From TMED14 sp041158165 (GTDB lineage Bacteria > Bacteroidota > Bacteroidia > Flavobacteriales > Schleiferiaceae): 16,029 nt of DNA. Shown piece after piece: positions 7,249 to 13,858 of this stretch; position 1 is the first letter of the stretch, and each line of letters opens with the position of its first letter. The notes beneath the pieces were generated by a model. That model was not told the DNA's origin, searched no databases, and saw only the letters and a program-made list of their open reading frames with translations. The stretch is from NCBI GenBank assembly GCA_041158165.1, contig JBEBBW010000032.1:1-16029 (forward strand), read 5' to 3'. The translations under genes and the position numbers were made by a program.

Positions 7249-8771
7249 AAGTCGTTTATTTTATGAAGATTGGCATTGGCTTGTTCAAGCAGTGCTTCAC
7301 GATGGTCGGGCTTCATTTTGTCCCACGTTCGGTAGACCATACCCACCCTGGGGTTTCGCTCGAGCAACGGTCGGTTCCGCACATAAAAATGCCAGTAAAG
7401 GCTGTTGAACGGGCAAGCGGTAGCGCCCACCTTTTCGGCGACCGAATAGGCACACGATCTGCAATGGTTACCCTGCTTGTGGAGGTAGGATCCGCTGCTT
7501 ACGTAGGGCTTGGTTCCGACAATTCCGCCATCGGCAAACTGGCTCATACCTCGGGTATTCGGCAGCTCAACCCACTCCAGGGCGTCGATGTAAATCCCAA
7601 GGTACCAAGCGTCGAGTTCGCGTGGGTCGAAACCAGCAAGGAGTGCAAAATTGCCAATCACCATCAGCCGCTGGATGTGGTGGGCATACGCGGTGCGGAG
7701 GCTTTGGTCCACCGCGACCTGCATGCAGCGCATTTTGGTTTTGCCTGTGTACATCCAATCGGGTAGGGGCCGGTCGTGCCCGAAGTAGTTTAGCGCTGCG
7801 TAGTCGGGCATTTTTGCCCAATAAATACCCCGAACGTATTCGCGCCAGCCTAAAATTTGGCGAATGAAGCCTTCCACAGCGGGCAAGGGGTAGCGTTCGG
7901 GGTCATTTCGCCATGCGTCTTCGGCCGCTCTAATGGCATCCAGCGGGTGCAGCATTTTGGTGTTGAGCGCGAACGAAATGCGGCTGTGAAAAAGATAATC
8001 CTGGCCTTCGGCTAGGGCGTCTTGGTAGCGACCAAAGTGCGGAAGCGCAAAGCCTACAAAGTGGGCGAGGAGCGCCAAGGCTTCTTCGCGGTCGGCAGGC
8101 CATGGAAAATCTTCGGCGGCCGCATCGCCCCAGCGCGGAATTCCGTGGCGGTCCAGACGGGCATCCAGTTCGCGCACGTCGTGGTGCGCTCGCCATTCAC
8201 GGGGCACATGCTGCGACGGGTCCCATGCTGATCGGTTTTCGGCGTCAAAATTCCATGCGCCGCCCTCAGGATGGCCGTAATCGTCAATCAGGACCGACCA
8301 TTTTACGCGCATTACTCGGTAAAACGCTTCCATTAAGTAGGTTTTCTTGCCCGCAAACTGGTGCTGTACGCTGTCGCGCTCGGTCAAAAAGTGCTCGCTG
8401 GAGACGCAGCGCCCGAGTCCGCTCAGCGCCTGATCGACTCGGTACTCATCGGGCTCTTGGTATTCAATCGCCACGGCCTCGCCGTGAATTGCCTCCAATT
8501 CGGCGCGCAGGGCTTCAAGGTTGCCGCGCAGGCTTCCGCGCTGGCGCGGATCGTCGAGGGTCCAGTATTCCACTCGATGGCCGTCGGCGCGCAGCCGGTT
8601 TGCAAAGCGCTGCATTCCGTGCAAGAACGCAAGCATTTTTTGGCGATGGTGGGGCGCATACCGTAGTTCTTCTGCGCTCTCAAAGAGTGCGTACACCACC
8701 CCGGGGGAGCGTTCGGCAAACCAAGAATGCAGCGGGTTGAGCTGGTCCCCTAAAATCAACCGTAGGGTCAT
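7245..8771 (-). CDS. Iron-sulfur (6-4) photolyase (FeS-BCP, PhrB type)
   Basis: A 508-residue member of the bacterial iron-sulfur cryptochrome/photolyase group, whose Agrobacterium PhrB prototype repairs (6-4) photoproducts with FAD, a 4Fe-4S cluster and a lumazine antenna. The N-terminus MTLRLILGDQLNPLHSWF is the family signature. The four cluster cysteines are all present, at C349, C437, C440 and C453 (CRSC, then a 12-residue gap, then CPFN). This matches PhrB's spacing of 350/438/441/454. The conserved His pair in YAHHIQRLM (364-365) fits the catalytic site, followed by GNFALLAGFDP and DALEWVELPNTRGMSQFADGG. The ATG at 8771 is chosen because the frame open further upstream to 9071 runs through other genes. 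It overlaps DUF2256 upstream and CRY-DASH downstream by 4 bases each. Confidence 0.95.
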   Translation of the reverse strand: MTLRLILGDQLNPLHSWFAERSPGVVYALFESAEELRYAPHHRQKMLAFLHGMQRFANRLRADGHRVEYWTLDDPRQRGSLRGNLEALRAELEAIHGEAVAIEYQEPDEYRVDQALSGLGRCVSSEHFLTERDSVQHQFAGKKTYLMEAFYRVMRVKWSVLIDDYGHPEGGAWNFDAENRSAWDPSQHVPREWRAHHDVRELDARLDRHGIPRWGDAAAEDFPWPADREEALALLAHFVGFALPHFGRYQDALAEGQDYLFHSRISFALNTKMLHPLDAIRAAEDAWRNDPERYPLPAVEGFIRQILGWREYVRGIYWAKMPDYAALNYFGHDRPLPDWMYTGKTKMRCMQVAVDQSLRTAYAHHIQRLMVIGNFALLAGFDPRELDAWYLGIYIDALEWVELPNTRGMSQFADGGIVGTKPYVSSGSYLHKQGNHCRSCAYSVAEKVGATACPFNSLYWHFYVRNRPLLERNPRVGMVYRTWDKMKPDHREALLEQANANLHKINDL

Positions 8772-8923
8772 GATGCGGGGGTTCGCTTGGCTTCGCCGCG
8801 GCAGCGGTCCGAGCAAAATTTGACCTGATCCCAGTCGCGCTCCCACTTCTTGCGCCACGAGAACGGACGCCCGCAGTGCGCGCAGTCCTTGCTGGGCAAA
8901 TTGGCTTTGGCAACGCCGCGCAC
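8768..8923 (-). CDS. DUF2256 small four-cysteine protein
   Basis: A 51-residue gene read from GTG at 8923, too short for usual ORF cut-offs. The translation contains ANLPSKDCAHCGRPFSWRKK, then KWERDWDQVKFCSDRCRGEA. Cysteines 14, 17, 37 and 41 form a CxxC and a CxxxC pair, a likely zinc ribbon or knuckle. This fits DUF2256, small proteins often found beside cryptochrome/photolyase genes in bacteria. An in-frame stop (TAG) five codons before the GTG leaves no other start. The start is 2 bases after the flavin reductase stop and the TGA overlaps the photolyase ATG by 4 bases, so it sits inside the operon. Its role is unknown; a part in photolyase maturation or in binding nucleic acid would be a guess. 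Confidence 0.88.
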   Translation of the reverse strand: MRGVAKANLPSKDCAHCGRPFSWRKKWERDWDQVKFCSDRCRGEAKRTPAS

Positions 8924-8925
8924 TG

Positions 8926-9558
8926 CTAGAGAAGGCTAGGTTTATGCTCGGGCTGGGCGTAGCGAAAGCGACCAACTGACGCGCTGTGGTGGTAGGAATC
9001 AAGACCTTGTGCAAGGAGCAGGTCTTCGGGCAGTCGTGCAAAGCCGTCGTCCCCCACCGATACGTCAGCACTCAGGTGGACTTCGGCTACCGAACCGACG
9101 ACGAGCACGGTCCCGTTCGCTAATTCATGTTCTTCGGCGAGGGTGAGTCCGTAGGATACCGCGGCGGCGTCGACCCGGGGGGCGCGCACGTGATCGAACA
9201 CCGACCACGTTAGGCCTTGGGCATCGAGTTCGCTTTCGCCTTCAGGGTACTTGGCACTGCACTGGTGCAGCATAGAGGCCAGTTGGGTTCCGCCCGCGAA
9301 GAGGTTAAACCCAAAACAGCCTTGAGCGCGCAGGTAGCGCAAGCCCTGGTGTTCTGCGGTCAATGGGCGAAAAAGAAATCCCAGCTGGGGCGGATTGGCG
9401 CTGACGTGAAGCGTTTGGTTGAAAACTGCCGCGTTGGCTACGCCGGCCGGAGAAAAGGTGGTAAGCAGGCCCATTTGACGGGCCCCGCCCAGGGAGTTGA
9501 AAAATTGAGCCCGGAATCGGGGCTCCCACGCAGTCCAGTTTTCGGCAGCTAGGTTCAC
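8926..9558 (-). CDS. Flavin reductase family protein (FMN-binding split barrel)
   Basis: A 210-residue protein of the flavin reductase-like split-barrel family, which binds FMN and reduces or hands over flavin using NAD(P)H, or serves partner oxidases. The start is GTG at 9558, inside a GTGA overlap with the SDR stop; the reading frame stays open to 9789 but that part is the shadow of the SDR gene. Visible features are SLGGARQMGLLTTFSPAGVANAAVFNQ (22-48, the flavin-binding strand-turn region), LGFLFRPLTAEHQGLRYL (59-76), GCFGFNLFAG (80-89) and the C-terminal block GLDSYHHSASVGRFRYAQPE (185-204), which is typical of the flavobacterial members. Placement next to two FAD photolyases suggests a flavin supply or redox role, which is an inference. 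Confidence 0.88.
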   Translation of the reverse strand: MNLAAENWTAWEPRFRAQFFNSLGGARQMGLLTTFSPAGVANAAVFNQTLHVSANPPQLGFLFRPLTAEHQGLRYLRAQGCFGFNLFAGGTQLASMLHQCSAKYPEGESELDAQGLTWSVFDHVRAPRVDAAAVSYGLTLAEEHELANGTVLVVGSVAEVHLSADVSVGDDGFARLPEDLLLAQGLDSYHHSASVGRFRYAQPEHKPSLL

Positions 9559-10235
9559 GGGCGAAGGCTGCTCATTCCGCCGTCCACGCCAAGGATTTGG
9601 CCGCTGATCCATGGGTTGTCGAGAAGGGCGAGCGAGGCGGCGGCCAGGTCGCTTGCCTCGCCGACGCGCTTCAATGGATGGCGTTCTGCGGCGGCCATGG
9701 CCCGGGCTTCGTTGCCCAGTAGCTTGGCGGCCAGTGGCGTGTTGGTTAGCGATGGAGCCACGGCGTTCACCCGAACAACGGGAGCCCATTCCGCTGCCAC
9801 GCTGCGCACAAGACCTTCCACGGCCCCTTTGGCCATGGCAATGCTGGCGTGGTAGCTCATTCCTTGGCTCACGGCTACGGTGCTGAACAGCAGCGCCGAG
9901 CCCTGGCCTTCGCGAAGCGCTTTTTCGGCTTTTTGCAGTGCGAGCGCCGCGCCAAGGGCGTTGAGTTCAAAGTCGCTGCGGAATTCGTCGGCCTTGTATC
10001 CCTTAAACGGCTTGAGGTTAATGCTGCCTGGGGCATAGACGAATCCGTCGAGTCGCTCGGGGAGCCCGGTTCCGTCCCAATTCACCACGTCGGCTTGGAT
10101 TTCGCGCAAGTTCGCCTGGGTAAAGTCCGCACTTCCCCGCGACAGTCCGATTACGTGGTCTCCGCGGTCGAGCAGCATTTGGGTCAGGGCGCGGCCGATT
10201 CCGCTGCGGTGCCCGACAATAAAGAAGGTTTTCAT
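9555..10235 (-). CDS. Short-chain dehydrogenase/reductase with an altered catalytic site
   Basis: A 226-residue SDR with a Rossmann fold. The nucleotide-binding turn is VGHRSGIGRA (7-16). FVYAPGSINLKPF (65-77) replaces the usual NNAG strand, FSTVAVSQG carries Ser118, and the helix has YHASIAMAKGAVEGL with Lys136. VNAVAPSLTNTPLA and ISGQILGVDGGMSS follow as in other SDRs. The usual Tyr, four residues before Lys, is Ile132; the only nearby Tyr (128) is eight residues before. It may therefore be a non-classical reductase or a nucleotide/flavin-binding partner. Similar SDRs occur beside flavin reductase and photolyase genes in flavobacteria. It is the first gene of the operon, divergent from hutH across 47 bases. 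I see no clear -7 box for it. The ATG at 10235 is well supported. Confidence 0.88.
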   Translation of the reverse strand: MKTFFIVGHRSGIGRALTQMLLDRGDHVIGLSRGSADFTQANLREIQADVVNWDGTGLPERLDGFVYAPGSINLKPFKGYKADEFRSDFELNALGAALALQKAEKALREGQGSALLFSTVAVSQGMSYHASIAMAKGAVEGLVRSVAAEWAPVVRVNAVAPSLTNTPLAAKLLGNEARAMAAAERHPLKRVGEASDLAAASLALLDNPWISGQILGVDGGMSSLRP

Positions 10236-10258
10236 AGGAGTTCTAACACCGCTCGGAC

Positions 10259-10266
10259 TACTTTTG
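10259..10266 (+). promoter_or_regulatory. Bacteroidota-type -7 promoter box upstream of hutH (TACTTTTG)
   Basis: TACTTTTG is a full match to the Bacteroidota -7 consensus TAnnTTTG. It ends 16 bases before the hutH ATG at 10283, the same spacing within one base as the box at 2036-2043. No -33 TTG is visible at the expected distance. Confidence 0.45.
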
Positions 10267-10282
10267 TTGAAACCCTTTTCTC

Positions 10283-11788
10283 ATGGAGCTCCGCACACTC
10301 AATCTTACCAAACCATGGTCGCTTGCCGACTGGAATGCTGTGGCCGAAGGCCGTGCTGCGCTGCATTTGAGCGATCAAGCTCGAGCCGCTGTGGCGGCGA
10401 ACCGGGCCGCCGTCGAGCGCGGAATCGAGGAGGGAAGGGTCGTGTACGGCGTGAATACCGGCTTTGGCGCCTTGTGCACGACCGCCGTCGAACGCGAGGA
10501 TTTGCAGGCGCTTCAGCGCAACCTTATCATTAGCCATGCGGCCGGTGCGGGTCCCTTGGCTGAACCCCGCATTGTTCGGTTGATGCTTGCGTCCAAAGCC
10601 CGCAACCTTGCGCTGGCGCATTCTGGCGTGCGCCCCGAGCTTCTTGAAGCGGTGCTGGCGTTGTACCGCGAAGATGCTTTGCCTGAGGTGCCGTTGATGG
10701 GTTCCTTGGGTGCTTCGGGCGACTTAGCTCCTTTGGCGCACCTGTCGTTGGCGCTGCTCGGCGAGGCCTTTGTTTGCTGGCGCGGAACCCGCACTCCGGC
10801 TGCCCAGTTTTGGTCTGCGCTCAACCAAAAGCCCCAGGTTCTTGAGGCCAAGGAGGGGCTCGCCCTTATCAACGGAACCCAGTTCATGCAGGCCGTTGGC
10901 CTTGCCTCGGCGCTCAAAGCTGCGCACCTCGCGCAATGGGCTGACGCCGTAGGCACCGCCTCGCTGCTGGCCTTCGACGGCATGCCGTCGCCATTTGAAG
11001 CCCGAGTGCACGCGCTCCGTCCGCACCAAGGTCAAGGTCAAGTCGCTCATCACGTGCGGGAATGGGCAAACGGCTCGCCGCTCTGGCACTACGAAAAGCC
11101 GCATGTGCAAGATCCGTACTCGTTTCGCTGCATGCCCCAAGTTCACGGCGCGAGCCGAGACGCATGGCGCTACGTGGTGGGCGTACTTGAGACCGAATCT
11201 GCTTCAGTGACCGACAACCCGCTGATCTTCACCGAAAGCGGCGACGGGGTCAGCGCAGGCCACTTCCATGGGCAACCGCTTGCGCTAGCGTTTGACTACG
11301 CCAAAATTGCGAGCGCAGAATGGGGCAGCATCAGCGAGCGCCGCATCAACCAGCTTACCCTGGGCAAGCGCGGACTTCCCATGTTTTTAGCTGCAGACAG
11401 CGGCGTCGAAAGCGGACTTATGATCGTGCAGTACGCTGCCGCAGCGTTAGTTAGCCGAAACAAGCAGCGCGCTACCCCCGCCAGCGCCGACAGCATCGAC
11501 AGCAGCGCGGGTCAAGAGGACCACGTGAGCATGGGCGCGAATGCAGCCACAGATTTGTATGAGGTGCTGGGCAACGTAGAACGCATTCTTGCCATGGAAT
11601 GGCTGTGTGCCGTGCAAGCTTCAGAGCGAAGCGGTCGAAACCTTGGACCCCGCTTGGAGGCCCTCAAAGGCGCCTTTCGTCGAGCTTACCCCGCAGCTTC
11701 AGGCGACTACTATGCCCACGAAGGCATGGAAGCGGCACTGGCGTTTGTGCAGTCCACGCCGTTGGGGTCACTAGAAGACGCGTTTTAG
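10283..11788 (+). CDS. hutH: Histidine ammonia-lyase
   Basis: A 501-residue MIO-type ammonia-lyase that converts L-histidine to trans-urocanate and ammonia, the first step of histidine breakdown, in the cytosol. The self-cyclising triad Ala144-Ser145-Gly146 sits in GSLGASGDLAPLAH. The residues known from the Pseudomonas enzyme are present at near-identical spacing: Tyr55 in VYGVNTGFG, His85 in LQRNLIISHAAG, Asn197 in LINGTQF, Tyr279 and Arg282 in VQDPYSFRC, and Glu412 in GQEDHVSMG. The SHAAG and QEDH signatures favour histidine over tyrosine or phenylalanine as substrate. It is transcribed alone, with no hutU, hutI or hutG in the window. It converges on rsmE across 28 bases with no clear hairpin. 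There is no Shine-Dalgarno, as usual in this phylum. Confidence 0.93.
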   Translation: MELRTLNLTKPWSLADWNAVAEGRAALHLSDQARAAVAANRAAVERGIEEGRVVYGVNTGFGALCTTAVEREDLQALQRNLIISHAAGAGPLAEPRIVRLMLASKARNLALAHSGVRPELLEAVLALYREDALPEVPLMGSLGASGDLAPLAHLSLALLGEAFVCWRGTRTPAAQFWSALNQKPQVLEAKEGLALINGTQFMQAVGLASALKAAHLAQWADAVGTASLLAFDGMPSPFEARVHALRPHQGQGQVAHHVREWANGSPLWHYEKPHVQDPYSFRCMPQVHGASRDAWRYVVGVLETESASVTDNPLIFTESGDGVSAGHFHGQPLALAFDYAKIASAEWGSISERRINQLTLGKRGLPMFLAADSGVESGLMIVQYAAAALVSRNKQRATPASADSIDSSAGQEDHVSMGANAATDLYEVLGNVERILAMEWLCAVQASERSGRNLGPRLEALKGAFRRAYPAASGDYYAHEGMEAALAFVQSTPLGSLEDAF

Positions 11789-11816
11789 AGGCAATTCGGG
11801 GTTTTTCGGGGCGCAC

Positions 11817-12512
11817 TTAGGTGCGTTGCGCAAAAGCCGCCACGGCATACATGCCCGCCGTTTCGGTGCGAAGACGGTGCGGGCCAAGCCCTACCAAGGT
11901 GGCTCCGTGCGCCACGGCTTCGGCCACCTCGCGGTCGGTGAAGTCGCCTTCTGGGCCAATAAAGACCGTCCAGGCTTCCTCAGGGTGGGCGCGCAGCAGC
12001 TCGGGTAAAAAGACCGATTCTGGCCGAAGTGCAGCGAGCGCAGCGCGTCCTTGGACGCCGGCAAGAACCTCGCGAAACGGACGCGGGCCCTCGAGCGCCG
12101 GCAGCATTCCTTTTTGACTTTGCTTGCAGGCGGCCTGCATCACCCGAACAAGTCGGTCGACCTTGAGGTGGCGGCGCTCCGACCGGTCGCATTCCGCCAG
12201 GGTTACCTTGTGCACGCCAAGTTCCACTGCCTTTTCAAGCAGCCATTCGATTCGGTCAAGATTTTTGGTCGGAGCAATGACCAGGTGTAGGTAGCCTGAA
12301 ACTGCTCCGTAGTTTGGGCGCTCTGTCGCGTTCGCCACTACGGCGCCCTTCTTGCCTAAAAAGTGAAGTGGACCTTCCCAAGCAGATCCGAGCCCGTCAA
12401 GAATACGTACCACGTCGCCGTCGTTGAGGCGAAGCACTTTTTGGGCGTGGCGCGCTTCGTCCTCGAGAAGGGCAACGTCGGTTCCCTGCCGGATTCCCCA
12501 AAAATGGTGCAT
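11817..12512 (-). CDS. rsmE: 16S rRNA (uracil(1498)-N3)-methyltransferase
   Basis: A 231-residue SPOUT-class methyltransferase that methylates N3 of U1498 in 16S rRNA within the assembled 30S subunit, using SAM. The N-terminal PUA-like RNA-binding domain has EARHAQKVLRLNDGD (19-33). The trefoil-knot domain shows LVIAPTKNLDRIEWLLEKAVELGV (77-100), ERRHLKVDRL with KQSQKG nearby, IGPEGDF (185-191) and GLGPHRLRTETA (208-219), the SAM-binding loops of RsmE. The length is normal. The ATG follows the rimK TAA with no gap (TAAATG on the minus strand), making it the last gene of the tsaD-rimB-rimK-rsmE unit. Confidence 0.95.
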   Translation of the reverse strand: MHHFWGIRQGTDVALLEDEARHAQKVLRLNDGDVVRILDGLGSAWEGPLHFLGKKGAVVANATERPNYGAVSGYLHLVIAPTKNLDRIEWLLEKAVELGVHKVTLAECDRSERRHLKVDRLVRVMQAACKQSQKGMLPALEGPRPFREVLAGVQGRAALAALRPESVFLPELLRAHPEEAWTVFIGPEGDFTDREVAEAVAHGATLVGLGPHRLRTETAGMYAVAAFAQRT

Positions 12513-13424
12513 TTAGGCTCCGATTTTGTCTTTTGACTTGGCTTTGGACTGGCGGTGGTGGGCCGCGATGTAGTCAATAATGTGCCCAGCCACGTCGATT
12601 CCCGTTACGGTTTCCACGCCTTCGAGTCCGGGTGAGGAATTGACTTCCATGATGAGCGGTCCGCGCGCGCTTTGCAGCATATCTACGCCTGCAACTTTAA
12701 GCCCCAGGGCTTTGGCTGCTTTGACGGCCATTGCCCGTTCGCTCGCCTTGAGCTTGACGGGGATTCCGGTGCCGCCGCTGTGAAGGTTGCTGCGGAATTC
12801 GCCTTCGCGACCTTGGCGTTTGTAGGCGGCCACCACCTGGCCCCCGACCACGATGGCGCGAATGTCGGCGCCCTTGGCTTCTTTGATGAATTCTTGGACT
12901 AAAATATTCGCGTCCAGCGAGTAAAACGCCTCGATTACGCTGCGCGCCGCCGTCTTGGACTCGGCCAACACGACGCCCTTGCCTTGGGTTCCTTCGAGCA
13001 GCTTAACGACGAGCGGTGCTCCGCCCACTTCTTTAATTAGTGCGTCAATGTCTGAGGGTTGCTTGGCTACGGCGGTGCGCGGAATGGAAACCCCTTCTTT
13101 GGCCAAGATTTGGAGCGCACGCAGCTTGTCCCGCGAGCGCACGAGCGCCAAGCTACTCACCGGGGTGAAGATTTGCTTCATCTCGAGCTGGCGCAGCATG
13201 GCGGCGCCGTAGTCCGTGATCGACGCGCCGATGCGCGGAATCACCGCGTCAACCCCCACGATGCGGTGGTCGCCGTAGTATATATCGAGTTCGTTGGCCG
13301 AAAGCACAGCATAGCTCCGACCGATGTTCATGACTTTGGCCACGTGCCCGCGCTCCTCTGCTGCTTCGACGAGGCGGCGAGTGGAATAAAGGTTTCGGTT
13401 GGAGGAAAGTATGAGTACGTTCAT
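12513..13424 (-). CDS. rimK: RimK family ATP-grasp alpha-L-glutamate ligase
   Basis: A 303-residue ATP-grasp ligase. In E. coli and Pseudomonas, RimK adds glutamates to the C-terminus of ribosomal protein S6. An N-terminal domain (MNVLILSSNRNLYSTRRLVEAA) precedes the grasp: SRDKLRALQILAKEGVSIPRT (97-117), VVKLLEGTQGKGVVL (139-153, the glycine-rich nucleotide loop), ADIRAIVVGGQVVAAYKR (187-203), FRSNLHSGGTG (210-220), and the metal-binding MEVNSSPGLEGVE (259-271; Glu260, Asn262). The length matches E. coli RimK (about 300). The basic tail HHRQSKAKSKDKIGA is unremarkable. The ATG overlaps the rimB stop by 4 bases (ATGA) and the stop abuts rsmE. Substrate assignment to S6 is by family, since some RimK relatives act on other substrates. 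Confidence 0.94.
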   Translation of the reverse strand: MNVLILSSNRNLYSTRRLVEAAEERGHVAKVMNIGRSYAVLSANELDIYYGDHRIVGVDAVIPRIGASITDYGAAMLRQLEMKQIFTPVSSLALVRSRDKLRALQILAKEGVSIPRTAVAKQPSDIDALIKEVGGAPLVVKLLEGTQGKGVVLAESKTAARSVIEAFYSLDANILVQEFIKEAKGADIRAIVVGGQVVAAYKRQGREGEFRSNLHSGGTGIPVKLKASERAMAVKAAKALGLKVAGVDMLQSARGPLIMEVNSSPGLEGVETVTGIDVAGHIIDYIAAHHRQSKAKSKDKIGA

Positions 13425-13858
13425 GGCGCTGGGGAAGCAAGGGTAGACAGGCGAGCAAGGTACTTCGCTGACACGTTTCGTCGGCGAACGTCAACCACGA
13501 ATCCGCGCTTTAAAAAGGTGCGGCCGAGCAACAGGGAATGGCGCATGCGCGAACGGTCAGAAAGGCTGAATTCCTGAAGCACCACTTCGCCGTACACGCT
13601 GAGTTCCAGGTGAACCAGGTAGCGCTCCTGAAGGTCGCCAAAGCTGGACTTTACGGTGGCGCGGCGAAAAGTGGTGTGGCGCGTCATGATGCCGTTGGCC
13701 CACCGCACCACAAGCTCGGTTCCGTCCACGTGGTAGTTGATGCAGTGTACAGCGCAATGGTAGGCACCGGTGTCGATGCGTGCTTCGACGTCGACTAACC
13801 CGAGCTCTGGAAGGTGAACGAGTTCACTTCGGCCCAGCGTGCGCTTTGTGCTAACCAT
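13421..13858 (-). CDS. rimB: RimB-like retropepsin-type protease
   Basis: A 145-residue protein of the RimK-associated aspartic (retropepsin-like) protease family, also annotated as ATP-dependent zinc protease. In Pseudomonas RimB works with RimK on the glutamate tail of ribosomal protein S6. The active-site motif is DTGA (29-32) in VEARIDTGAYHCAVH. The other family landmark is the C-terminal SDRSRMRHSLLLGRTFL (100-116), the flap/core strand with the LGRxFL signature. There is no signal peptide or membrane segment, so it acts in the cytosol. The ATG at 13858 overlaps the end of tsaD by 8 bases, and the stop overlaps rimK. No rimA-like gene is seen. The name follows the RimK neighbourhood and motifs; the exact reaction is inferred. 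Confidence 0.87.
   Translation of the reverse strand: MVSTKRTLGRSELVHLPELGLVDVEARIDTGAYHCAVHCINYHVDGTELVVRWANGIMTRHTTFRRATVKSSFGDLQERYLVHLELSVYGEVVLQEFSLSDRSRMRHSLLLGRTFLKRGFVVDVRRRNVSAKYLARLSTLASPAP

Noticed and set aside
8102..8740. A 212-codon plus-strand frame within the (6-4) photolyase gene
   Set aside because: Arg-rich, low-complexity translation opposite a gene with all conserved residues intact; a shadow.
8772..9071. N-terminal extension of the photolyase to a start at 9071
   Set aside because: The extra 100 residues overlap the DUF2256 and flavin reductase genes and are not like any photolyase. The family start MTLRLILGDQLNPLHS is at 8771.
9559..9789. Extension of the flavin reductase to 9789
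   Set aside because: The added Arg/Pro-rich segment is the shadow of the SDR C-terminus, and the GTG at 9558 in the GTGA overlap fits the family length.
10283..11788. Phenylalanine or tyrosine ammonia-lyase instead of histidine ammonia-lyase
   Set aside because: SHAAG after LQRNL and Glu412 in QEDHVSM match histidine-specific enzymes.
11789..11816. Terminator between convergent hutH and rsmE
   Set aside because: The 28 bases hold two CGGGG runs around a T-run but no self-complementary stem.
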